DNA of 13,200 bases from Acidimicrobiales bacterium (lineage in GTDB: Bacteria > Actinomycetota > Acidimicrobiia > Acidimicrobiales > Palsa-688), in assembly GCA_019241495.1 (NCBI GenBank), contig JAFAWZ010000100.1, forward strand, positions 1 to 13,200, read 5' to 3'. Below the pieces are notes generated by a model, which was not told where the DNA came from, ran no database searches, and worked only from the letters and a program-made list of their open reading frames with translations. This document shows, piece by piece, positions 5,676-12,532 of the stretch. The translations under genes and the position numbers were made by a program. Numbering within the stretch: position 1 is the first letter of the stretch; every line of letters starts with the position of its first letter.

Positions 5676-6457
5676 GCAGACTGCTTGGCCCGGGCCAGGC
5701 TGGCCTCCAGGGCGGCCATGAGGTCCACGACCGGAGCGGGCTCGGCCGCCGGTTGCGCCGCAGTGATGATCTCGCCCTGTGCCTTGGCCTCGATGAGGGC
5801 CAGCACCTTCTCGCGGTAGTCGTCGTGGTACTTGGCCGGGTCGAACGGGTTGCTGAGCGACTCCACCAGCTGGCTGGCCATGTGCAGCTCCCGTTCGGAA
5901 GGAGCGGTGTCGGCCGCGGTCGGCACGTCCAGCTCGCCCGGGTCCACCACCTCGTCGGCGTATAGCATGGTGGACAGCACGAGGACGCCGTCACGGGCCC
6001 GCAGGGCGGCCAGGTACTGCTTGGTTCGCAGCACGAAGCGGCCCAGGGCCACCTTGTTGCAACGCTGCATGGTCTCCACGAGCAGGGCGTAAGCCTTCTC
6101 GGCCCGCTCGTCGGGGACGAGATAGTAAGACTTCTCGAAGAACACGGGATCGATCTCCGACAGCTCCACGAACTCCTCGATGTCGATGTTCCGAGTGGCT
6201 TCGACGTCCACCCCCGCCAGCTCTTCGGGCTCGACGACGACGTAGCGGCCGCCGCCCAGGTCATAGCCTTTCACGATGTGGGCATAGTCCACCTCCTCGC
6301 CGTCCACCGAACAGACCCGCCTCTGGTTGATCCGCCCGCCGTCAGCATCGTGCAGCTGGTGGAAGCGGACGTCTTTGGGGGAGGTCGCGGTGGTCAGCTT
6401 GACCGGTACGTTGACCAGTCCAAAGCTGACCGATCCGCTCCATATGGCCCTGGGCAT
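5672..6457 (-). CDS. ku: Ku, DNA-end-binding protein of non-homologous end joining
   Basis: A 261-aa bacterial Ku, which forms a homodimeric ring on double-strand ends and recruits the LigD-type polymerase and ligase. The sequence begins with the family hallmark RAIWSGSVSFGLVNVPVKL and continues with FHQLHDADGGRI, the beta-barrel core, KSYYLVPDE, and R..LRTKQYLAALR. The short C-terminal LigD-contacting segment VVDLMAALEASLARAK is present. The lysine-rich tail of some actinobacterial Ku proteins is absent, so this is a minimal-length form. ATG at 6457 has AGGGAAG 9 nt upstream. It overlaps the polymerase gene by 4 bp. Its start is only 17 bp from the divergent nurA start, so any promoter lies inside nurA. 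Confidence 0.96.
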   Translation of the reverse strand: MPRAIWSGSVSFGLVNVPVKLTTATSPKDVRFHQLHDADGGRINQRRVCSVDGEEVDYAHIVKGYDLGGGRYVVVEPEELAGVDVEATRNIDIEEFVELSEIDPVFFEKSYYLVPDERAEKAYALLVETMQRCNKVALGRFVLRTKQYLAALRARDGVLVLSTMLYADEVVDPGELDVPTAADTAPSERELHMASQLVESLSNPFDPAKYHDDYREKVLALIEAKAQGEIITAAQPAAEPAPVVDLMAALEASLARAKQSA

Positions 6458-6474
6458 GAGAACATTCTTCCCTG

Positions 6475-7503
6475 ATGGCGGGACTATCGCATGGGAGCAG
6501 GTCCATCGGTGAGGTCGCGGCCCGCCTGGTGAAGGTCCTCACCGATCCGGGCGGGGGCCTGGCCGACCCGACCGGCCACGATCTGGTGTTCGAGCCGGTG
6601 TTGTCCGTACGGCCGCTCCCCGAGCCTCTGGAGGCGCCACCTGAGGCCTGGGCGGTGGACGGCGGCCAGGCGCTCGTCGCCGACGCCAAGTGCCTGCAGG
6701 TCTACGTCACCCGGGCGGCGCGGGTGTGCTGGGCCAAGGGACGGAGCGTGCTAGAGGAGGAGCTCCCGCTCCGGGCCCACCTCCTCGGCCTCGGCGAGGA
6801 CCGCCGCACCCTCGCCGCCCTCGACGCGCCGGTACGCCCGGACGCCGCGGTGGACGTGAACTTGCTGCGGGAATGGGCGGAGTGGTCGGCGGCCTCGTCG
6901 TGCGTGCAAACGGCCGGGCCGGGCGCCTTGGTCATGGTCGACGGCGATCTCCGGCCGGACTGGAGGATCGCCCCGGAATGGGTGGGCAGGCTGCTCCGAG
7001 AGAGTGCGGCACGCCACGTGACGGTCGTCGGGGTGACCAAGCACACCGGCCTCTCGTGGGGTGGGGCCCCGCTCCTGGCCACCCTGGAGCGGATAGCGGC
7101 CGAGACGGTGGGTGAGCGGGAGCGTTGGTGGGCCCCAGTGGCGCGGACCAACACATCGGCCCGATCCAACCCTTCGGCCCGATCCAACCCTTCGGATGGC
7201 CCGGGGGTGCAGGTCGTGGTGGCCCGGCTCGACCCCGACGCGCGCTTCGCCTTCCGGGTCGACCTGCCGGACCACGCCGATCCGGTGGCCACGCTCGGTC
7301 AGATGGCCGCGGTCAGCGACGACGCCGGTTTCCCCGGCTACCCCTACCCGCTCAGCGTGGCCGACCGTCTGGCCGCCTGCCCCGCCTGGGTGCGCGACGA
7401 AGTGTGGGCCCTCATCGACGAGGAGTTCGACCGGGCCGGTGTGGAGCCCGACGCGCGGGAGCGGGCCTTCACAGACCGGCACCGGTTGATGGAGCGCTAC
7501 TGA
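6475..7503 (+). CDS. nurA: NurA-type 5'-3' nuclease
   Basis: A 342-aa NurA-domain protein, the nuclease that works with HerA to resect double-strand ends in archaea and some bacteria. NurA-like motifs run in order: AVDGGQ (D62), MVDGDL (D156, D158), VVGVTKHTGL (K189), and the C-terminal FPGYPYPLSVADRLA (286-300). The spacing and sequence fit the RNase H-like NurA fold with Mn-dependent acidic residues. Between the third and last motifs lies a tandem peptide repeat SARSNPSARSNPS (228-240), from an 18-bp DNA duplication. ATG at 6475 has no good ribosome site; GTG at 6529 would remove 18 non-essential-looking residues. The gene is divergent from ku and is followed 38 bp later by herA, its expected partner. 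Confidence 0.88.
   Translation: MAGLSHGSRSIGEVAARLVKVLTDPGGGLADPTGHDLVFEPVLSVRPLPEPLEAPPEAWAVDGGQALVADAKCLQVYVTRAARVCWAKGRSVLEEELPLRAHLLGLGEDRRTLAALDAPVRPDAAVDVNLLREWAEWSAASSCVQTAGPGALVMVDGDLRPDWRIAPEWVGRLLRESAARHVTVVGVTKHTGLSWGGAPLLATLERIAAETVGERERWWAPVARTNTSARSNPSARSNPSDGPGVQVVVARLDPDARFAFRVDLPDHADPVATLGQMAAVSDDAGFPGYPYPLSVADRLAACPAWVRDEVWALIDEEFDRAGVEPDARERAFTDRHRLMERY
7156..7195 (+). repeat. Perfect 18-bp tandem duplication in nurA
   Basis: TCGGCCCGATCCAACCCT occurs at 7156-7173 and again at 7174-7191 without a mismatch, followed by a partial TCGG. The frame is kept, giving SARSNP twice in a linker of NurA. The absence of any difference suggests a recent duplication. Confidence 0.9.
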
Positions 7504-7510
7504 TCACCCG

Positions 7511-7536
7511 CCGGACAGACTGGCCGGACAGACTGG
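7511..7536 (+). repeat. 13-bp tandem repeat between nurA and herA
   Basis: CCGGACAGACTGG at 7511-7523 is repeated exactly at 7524-7536, five bases before the herA ATG. It fills most of the 38-bp gap and covers the place where a herA ribosome site would be expected; only GGATGG close to the ATG is seen. Confidence 0.85.
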
Positions 7537-7541
7537 ATGGT

Positions 7542-9179
7542 ATGAGCCAGCACACCCGGGGCCGCTTGTACGGGCGGAACGTCCTGGAGGGTCTGTTCCG
7601 AGCCGCCCCCGACGAGGACCTCTTCATCGGCGAGCTGTTGGTGGCCGTCGACGAGGCCACGGGACGGCGGTACCTCTTCCGGGTGGTCGACGTTACCTAC
7701 GGGACCGAGCACCGCGAGCCGGGGTGGGCGGAACGGGTGGCCGGGACGTTGCTCTCCGACGACGCCCGCGGCGAGCCTGGAGCCCACCCGATCCACGAAC
7801 CGGACCGCCGGACCTACCGGATCGCGGAATGCCGTTGTCTCGGCTACCTGGCGCCGCCCGCGCCAGGTTCGCCTCCTGGACCGGGATCGCCTCCGGAGCC
7901 GGGATCAACGGTACGCAGCGAGTTCCGCAAGCCGAAGAGCCTTCCGAGCCAGTTCTCCGCCGTCGTGGCACCCTCGTCAGAGGACTTCGCCTTCCTCGCC
8001 GAGCGCATGGGCGACCTGCCGGTCGGCTGGCTGCGTAGCGGCGAGACGGTGGTGGACTTCGAGGTCGGGATCCCCGGCGCCAGCCTGGCCTCGCACGTCG
8101 GCGTGTTCGCCACCACCGGCATGGGCAAGTCGAACCTGATGCAGGTGCTGGCGTCCGGTGTCATGCAGTCGAACGGCCGTTACTCCCTGCTGCTCATCGA
8201 TCCCCATGGCGAGTACCGGGCCGCCCTAGGCCGCCACTCATGGGCCGCTGCCGCGCTCCGGGTGTACGCCAACCGGTCGCTGCCAGGGACGTCGGCGTTG
8301 AAGATCAGCCTGTCGGAGCTGACCGTCGACGACCTGCGCACCGCCTACGAATGGAGCCGCCCGCAAGAAGAGGCGCTCTACGAGCTCGAACGCCACTACG
8401 GACGCTCCGCCGACGGCGACGCCGGGCTGGCGTGGATGGCCGAGTTCGCCCGCATCGAGGACCTGGCCGGCTTCCGGGACGTCGAGCTGTCCGCCCGGGT
8501 CGCTCTGTCAACCCTCCAGGTCGTGCACCGCCGGGCCCGCCGCATCGTCGACCTGCGCTGCGTGGCCCGGGATCCAGCCGTGTCTGTGGGATCGCGCATC
8601 GCCGAGGACCTGCTGGCCGGCAAGGTGGTGCTGGTCGACGTCAGCGGCCTCGGCTCGACCGAGGAGGTGCTGGTCGGTTCGTTCCTGGCCCGGCGGATCC
8701 TCGAGACCTGGCAGGGCGCCTACCTGGACGACCCCGAACGGCACAGCCGTATGCCGGTGGTCTCCATCGCCCTCGAAGAGGCCCAACGGGTGCTCGGCGG
8801 GCGGTCGGACCGGGAGTCGAACGTCTTCCCTCGAGTGGCACGTGAGGGCCGCAAGTTCGGGGTCGGGTTGTGCGCCGTCACCCAGCAACCCAAACTGCTC
8901 GACGACGAGCTGCTCAGCCAGTTCAACACCTTCTTCGTCCTCGGCCTGGCCGACGAGAAAGATCGCAACATGCTGCGCGGATCGGCCAAGCAGGACATCA
9001 GCGCCCAGGGGGCCGAGATCCAGACGCTGATGCCCGGGGAGTGCCTGATAGTGAACCTGGCCGCTCCCTTCGCGGTGCCCGCCCACGTCCACTTCTATCC
9101 CGATCTGGTCCGCCGTGTCCCCCCGCCCCCGGCCCCCCGGCCCACCGCGGCGGCCAATGTCTCGGCTCTGGTGGACTGA
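7542..9179 (+). CDS. herA: HerA-family hexameric DNA translocase/helicase
   Basis: A 545-aa HerA/FtsK-superfamily ATPase that powers end resection with NurA. The N-terminal HAS-like barrel (about 1-140) is followed by Walker A ATTGMGKS (190-197) and the HerA-typical Walker B LLLIDPHGEY (D220, E224). The conserved SIALEEA (408-414), RVAREGRKFGVGL (431-443) with a likely arginine finger, and TQQP (447-450) complete the RecA-like domain. A proline/glycine-rich stretch at 103-122 (PPAPGSPPGPGSPPEPGS) lies in the N-terminal domain. The chosen ATG at 7542 begins MSQHTRGRLYGRNVLEG; the open frame extends upstream to 7125, but that part overlaps nurA and looks unlike HerA. It is co-directional with nurA, so one transcript is likely. 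Its stop is 35 bp from the convergent MarR gene's stop. Confidence 0.92.
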   Translation: MSQHTRGRLYGRNVLEGLFRAAPDEDLFIGELLVAVDEATGRRYLFRVVDVTYGTEHREPGWAERVAGTLLSDDARGEPGAHPIHEPDRRTYRIAECRCLGYLAPPAPGSPPGPGSPPEPGSTVRSEFRKPKSLPSQFSAVVAPSSEDFAFLAERMGDLPVGWLRSGETVVDFEVGIPGASLASHVGVFATTGMGKSNLMQVLASGVMQSNGRYSLLLIDPHGEYRAALGRHSWAAAALRVYANRSLPGTSALKISLSELTVDDLRTAYEWSRPQEEALYELERHYGRSADGDAGLAWMAEFARIEDLAGFRDVELSARVALSTLQVVHRRARRIVDLRCVARDPAVSVGSRIAEDLLAGKVVLVDVSGLGSTEEVLVGSFLARRILETWQGAYLDDPERHSRMPVVSIALEEAQRVLGGRSDRESNVFPRVAREGRKFGVGLCAVTQQPKLLDDELLSQFNTFFVLGLADEKDRNMLRGSAKQDISAQGAEIQTLMPGECLIVNLAAPFAVPAHVHFYPDLVRRVPPPPAPRPTAAANVSALVD

Positions 9180-9214
9180 GAAGCTGTCGCTCCCCCGCCT
9201 CTCCCCCGTTTCGG

Positions 9215-9733
9215 CTAGGGCGTCTCGAAGTCGCCGGCCCCCTCCCGTAGGCGGGCCAGCACCTCGAAGACCGATACGACATCGCCCGAAGCCAGGCCAG
9301 GCGCGCCGAACACCCGGTCGTTGATGGCCTCGGTCGAGCTCCGGGCGATCTCACGGCCCCCCGAGGTGATCTCCGCCAGGGTGGTCCGCCCGTCGGTGGG
9401 ATGGGCGACTCGCCGGATGAAACCCTGCCGTTCCAAGCGATCCACCGCGTTCGTGACGCTGGTGGGGTGGACCTGGAGCCGGGAGCCGAGCTTGTTGAGG
9501 GGAAGGGAGCCGCGCCGGCTGAACAACAGCACCATCAACAGCTCGTAGCGGGCGAAGCTGAGGTCGAAGGGACGGAGCACCTCCTGCACCCGAGCCATGT
9601 AGATCTGGTGGGCCCTCACGATCGAGGTCACCGCGGCCATGCCCGGAGCGGCCTCCTCCCACCCATGGGCCTCCCACTGCCGGCGGGCCTCGCGAATCGG
9701 GTCGAAACGCAAGGGGCGGTGGTTACGGAGCAC
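9215..9733 (-). CDS. MarR-family transcriptional regulator
   Basis: A 172-aa MarR-type winged-helix DNA-binding protein, acting as a dimer. The helix-turn-helix region is LPLNKLGSRLQVHPTSVTNAVDRLERQGFI (about 77-106, read in parts: LPLNKLGSRL then VHPTSVTNAVDRL). The wing follows as RRVAHPTDGRTTLAEIT. The N-terminal segment MLRNHRPLRFDPI and W-E-A-H-G-W is an extension before the first dimerisation helix. It starts with GTG at 9733 with no strong ribosome site; the next in-frame start (M32) would remove this segment. The ligand and target are not visible. It may act on its own upstream region at 9734-9891. It is convergent to herA and downstream of the Nudix gene on the same strand. Confidence 0.88.
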   Translation of the reverse strand: MLRNHRPLRFDPIREARRQWEAHGWEEAAPGMAAVTSIVRAHQIYMARVQEVLRPFDLSFARYELLMVLLFSRRGSLPLNKLGSRLQVHPTSVTNAVDRLERQGFIRRVAHPTDGRTTLAEITSGGREIARSSTEAINDRVFGAPGLASGDVVSVFEVLARLREGAGDFETP

Positions 9734-9891
9734 GGCCGGAGACTACTGACCGGTTGGGCCGGCCAGCGGCTCGGTTTGTCCGGCCGGCGAGGTGAGACGA
9801 ATGACCGCGACGCCGCGCCCCGGAGTGCTCACCGGCCCACCCCCAAGGGCGCGGCCCGGCCTGTCACACCGGCTCGCTCCGACCAGGTCGC
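9734..9891. promoter_or_regulatory. Upstream region of the MarR gene, after the Nudix gene
   Basis: This 158-bp gap has no supported gene. It should hold the MarR promoter on the minus strand. Near 9757-9790 are two GGCCGGC-like palindromic blocks about 20 bp apart; they could form structure or serve as an operator, but no clear MarR-type dyad or promoter can be named. Confidence 0.3.
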
Positions 9892-10626
9892 TCACTCGTC
9901 GATCTCGACTTGCCACCCGGCGGGATCCAGGACGATGCGCCGGCGAGGCCCGGGCCGGTCCATGTCGTGGTCGTCGTAACCGGCGTCCCCGGCCCACAAC
10001 ACGGCTGTGAGATCGCCGTGCTGGCTGCGGGCGACGCGGCTCTCGAACCGTTCCGCGGGGCGAGCCGCGGCCGCGGCCAGCGCGGCCTCGGTGCTCCCCT
10101 GGCGGTGCAGCCACCACAGGGTGACGAACGTCGGCGGGACCAGCTGGAGCTCGCCCCGCTGGCGGAGGTTCATGGCCGCGCCGGGCGCGATCCAGCGGTG
10201 CTCGTGGATCTCACGTTGGTCGACTGCCACCTCCGCCCCGGCCTCGGATGGGGCCAGGAAGAACCAGGTGGCGAACCGGCGGGGCGTCTCGGGGGGAGGC
10301 AACCAGAACGACAGCACGATCAACGCATCCGCGTCGAGCACCAGGCCGGCCTCCTCCTCGGCCTCCCTCACCGCAGCCTGTCGGGCCGCCCCGAACTCGG
10401 CGCCTGCTGCCCGGTGGACCGACCCACCGCCGGCCTCGGCGGGCTCGGCGGGCCAGTCCATGGCCTCGACCTGGCCGCCCGGAAAGACCCACATGCCCCC
10501 GAACGGTCCCCGGGAGCTCCGCCTGAGCATCAGCACCTCGAGGCCGGCCCCGCCTTCTCGGAGGAGAACGACAGTGGCCGCCGGGGTCGGCTCGACGCCG
10601 GGCGGGCTCGGACGGCGCTCAGCCAT
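9892..10626 (-). CDS. Nudix hydrolase, NUDT7/NUDT19-like with inserted Nudix box
   Basis: A 244-aa hydrolase of nucleoside diphosphate-X type substrates. The Nudix box is split: FPGGQVEAMD (48-57) carries the start of the motif, then about 25 extra residues, then the core REAEEEAGL (87-95), which fits REUxEExGU with metal-binding E91/E92. The insertion between the two halves is characteristic of the NUDT7/8/19 family, whose characterised members hydrolyse CoA derivatives; that activity here is inference. The C-terminal half has HEHRWIAPG and PPTFVTLWWL. The ATG at 10626 begins MAERRPSPPG and overlaps the NERD gene stop by 8 bp (ATGGCTGA), with no ribosome site of its own, so translation is probably coupled. 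A longer frame upstream to 10809 overlaps the NERD gene and does not look like Nudix sequence. Confidence 0.85.
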   Translation of the reverse strand: MAERRPSPPGVEPTPAATVVLLREGGAGLEVLMLRRSSRGPFGGMWVFPGGQVEAMDWPAEPAEAGGGSVHRAAGAEFGAARQAAVREAEEEAGLVLDADALIVLSFWLPPPETPRRFATWFFLAPSEAGAEVAVDQREIHEHRWIAPGAAMNLRQRGELQLVPPTFVTLWWLHRQGSTEAALAAAAARPAERFESRVARSQHGDLTAVLWAGDAGYDDHDMDRPGPRRRIVLDPAGWQVEIDE

Positions 10627-11329
10627 GCAGTCGTGGCCGTTCTGCCGCCTCGAACTCAGCTTCGACAAGACCGGCCAGCGCCTCGATGTCCGCGCCGGCC
10701 AGCCGGCGTCGCCCGCGGCGCAAGCGACGCAGGAGTCGGTCAACTGGCACGGCCGGCACCCCTTGGGCCCGGCCGCCGCGCCGCCGCATCCCGGGGCCGT
10801 GGACGGCAACTATGGGACGGGTGGGCACACCCAGCCGATCCCCCAACACCCCGGCCTCCCACCTCGTGGCCGTGGTGTCCAGCCGCCGGTCGCCGAAGCG
10901 AACCGACCACCGGGTCGCCCGCACCGGGGCCCTGGTGGACTTGGTGTCCACCAACCACACCCCGGTCGGCCCGATGGCGACATGGTCGATGTTGGCCCGG
11001 CTGCCTGGCACCCGCAGATCGTGCCAGACGGTCCACTTCCGAGGGGGAAGGCGCTCGAGAACCCGGGCCGTGGCCTCCTCCGCGGCAGCCCCCCGGAGCC
11101 ACCGGTCGATCCCCCGCCCGGCGCGCCCGGCGACCAACACGGCCGGAGCCACGACGGCCAGGACCACCATCGCCATTGTGACCATCTCCAGCCGCGAGCC
11201 CGGCCCGCCCGCCGCGATCAAGCCCACGCCGACCGCCACGACCATACCGGCAACGACCCTGGCACGACGCCGCCGCCTCAGGGCCTCGGCGTACGCGGCG
11301 CGGGCGGACGTTCCCGCTCTACCTGGCAT
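10619..11329 (-). CDS. NERD-domain protein with two N-terminal membrane helices
   Basis: A 236-aa protein. A basic N-terminus (LRRRRRAR, 18-24) precedes two hydrophobic segments at about 25-41 and 49-67, likely membrane helices. The NERD (nuclease-related) domain follows: GAAAEEATARVLERL (80-94, E84/E85), VWHDLRVPGSRANIDHVAIGPTGVWLVDTK (101-130, shown by D115 and the D128-x-K130 pair). This matches the PD-(D/E)xK-like nuclease pattern of the family, with D instead of E before the lysine. Nuclease activity of NERD proteins is mostly predicted. The C-terminal part has an arginine-rich run (LLRRLRRGRRRL). ATG at 11329 has TATCCT just upstream (11335-11340, minus strand), which could be a -10 for a nearly leaderless transcript. 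The Nudix gene overlaps its end. It sits divergent from sbcD, among repair genes. Confidence 0.8.
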   Translation of the reverse strand: MPGRAGTSARAAYAEALRRRRRARVVAGMVVAVGVGLIAAGGPGSRLEMVTMAMVVLAVVAPAVLVAGRAGRGIDRWLRGAAAEEATARVLERLPPRKWTVWHDLRVPGSRANIDHVAIGPTGVWLVDTKSTRAPVRATRWSVRFGDRRLDTTATRWEAGVLGDRLGVPTRPIVAVHGPGMRRRGGRAQGVPAVPVDRLLRRLRRGRRRLAGADIEALAGLVEAEFEAAERPRLHG

Positions 11330-11340
11330 GAGCCGAGGAT

Positions 11341-11358
11341 AACCACATCATTGTGATT
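11341..11358. promoter_or_regulatory. Imperfect dyad between the NERD gene and sbcD
   Basis: AACCACATCATTGTGATT has 7-bp arms (AACCACA / TGTGATT) with one mismatch around a 4-bp centre. It lies in the middle of the 57-bp divergent gap and is AT-rich compared with its surroundings. It could be an operator or part of the two promoters. No known consensus is matched. Confidence 0.35.
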
Positions 11359-11386
11359 CGTCTCACCTCTCTGGTTTGCTGGAGGC

Positions 11387-12532
11387 ATGCGAATCGCCGC
11401 CCTCGGGGACGCCCATCTCGGTCGCTCCTACTACCCCTACACGGCCGACGGGGGCGTCAACCAGCGGGAGCTCGACTTCGAACGCTCGTTCGAGGCCGCC
11501 GTGGACCTGGCCCTGGCGCAGGAACCGGACCTGGTGGTGTGGCTGGGGGACATCTTCGATCATCCCCGCCCGACCTACCGCTCCTACCGCGTAGCCCAGC
11601 GGGCCCTGGCCCGGATCCGGGACCACGGGCGCCGGGCCGCCATCATCACCGGCAATCACGACACCCCTCGCCTGCCGGGCAAGGGCAGCCCGTACTCCAC
11701 CCTCGCCGACACGTTCCCCGAGATGTACTTCGCCCACCGGCTCACCTACGAGCGCTTCGAGGTGCCCGGCCTGGTGATCCATGCCGTGCCACAGACCCTG
11801 ACCGTCGACGCCGCCCTCGATGCTCTGGCCGAGGCGGCCAGCCAGCGCGCCCCCGGTGTCACCAACCTCCTGCTCACTCATCCGCGGCTGATCCAGCTCC
11901 AGCCCAAGTACGCGGATATCAACGAGCTCGAACTCGACGCCGGCGCACTCCAGTCGGATCTGGTTCTCCTCGGTCACTACCACACCTTCGCCGCCGTCAC
12001 GGAGGGCATGTGGTATGCGGGCGCCCCCGACTCGTTCAGCTTCGCCGACGACCCGGATCGGTCGAAGGGCATCGTCGTGCTCGACACCGACAGTGGCGAG
12101 TGTCGCCAGGTCCCCTTGACCGGTCAGAGGTCCCTTGTGACCCTCGATCCGGTGTACGCCCTGGGGCTCACCCCGACCGAGCTTCAGGACCGGATGCTGG
12201 AACGGGCCGCTCTGGTGCCCGAAGGGGCGGTCGCCCGTCTCTACGTCGACGGCGTCCACCAGGAGGTATGGCGGTTGCTCGACCATCACGCCATCCGCGA
12301 GGCGGCCGGGACGGGTCTTCACCTCAAGGTGGAGCCGACCTTCGTGGCCGGCGCCCTGCATGCCGACCTACCCACCGTGATGGGCCTGGGGGCGCAGTGG
12401 GAGGACTATCTGGGAGGCCAGGACCTCACCGGCCTAGAGCGGGACCGGGTCCGGCAGCTTGGCCTCGACTACCTGGACCGAGCCATCACAGGCGCCGACG
12501 GGACCCTGGCCAGCGGAGGTGGCGGATGCTGA
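11387..12532 (+). CDS. sbcD: SbcD/Mre11-type exonuclease
   Basis: A 381-aa calcineurin-like metallophosphoesterase, the nuclease subunit of the SbcCD (Mre11-Rad50) complex that processes DNA ends and hairpins. All phosphoesterase motifs are visible: GDAHLG (D8, H10), LGDIFDH (D55, D58), GNHD (N90, H91, D92), LLLTHP (H165) and GHYHT (H197, H199). The C-terminal third is the capping/SbcC-binding region. Length fits the usual 380-420 aa. The ATG at 11387 begins the canonical MRIAALGDAHLG; GGAGG is only 1 nt upstream, too close for normal use, so a leaderless or weakly initiated start is possible. It overlaps sbcC by 7 bp. It is divergent from the NERD gene. Confidence 0.95.
   Translation: MRIAALGDAHLGRSYYPYTADGGVNQRELDFERSFEAAVDLALAQEPDLVVWLGDIFDHPRPTYRSYRVAQRALARIRDHGRRAAIITGNHDTPRLPGKGSPYSTLADTFPEMYFAHRLTYERFEVPGLVIHAVPQTLTVDAALDALAEAASQRAPGVTNLLLTHPRLIQLQPKYADINELELDAGALQSDLVLLGHYHTFAAVTEGMWYAGAPDSFSFADDPDRSKGIVVLDTDSGECRQVPLTGQRSLVTLDPVYALGLTPTELQDRMLERAALVPEGAVARLYVDGVHQEVWRLLDHHAIREAAGTGLHLKVEPTFVAGALHADLPTVMGLGAQWEDYLGGQDLTGLERDRVRQLGLDYLDRAITGADGTLASGGGGC
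12515..12520 (+). promoter_or_regulatory. Ribosome binding site of sbcC, inside sbcD
   Basis: GGAGGT with a 5-nt gap to the sbcC ATG at 12526. It lies in the glycine codons at the end of sbcD and supports both the sbcC start and translational coupling. Confidence 0.75.

Noticed and set aside
6458..6480. LexA/SOS box between ku and nurA
   Set aside because: GAACATTCTTC shares the first half-site GAAC but lacks the second half GTTC at the required spacing.
7125..7541. N-terminal extension of the herA frame by 139 codons
   Set aside because: It overlaps the conserved end of nurA and encodes Arg/Gly-rich sequence unlike HerA. The HerA-like sequence begins at the ATG at 7542.
10627..10809. Upstream extension of the Nudix gene by 61 codons
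   Set aside because: It lies inside the NERD gene, is cysteine/glycine-rich without Nudix similarity, and the ATG at 10626 gives a typical junction and N-terminus.
9910..11356. Two long plus-strand frames (423 and 449 codons) over the Nudix and NERD genes
   Set aside because: They are antisense to genes with recognisable domains and have Pro/Arg-rich translations without motifs.
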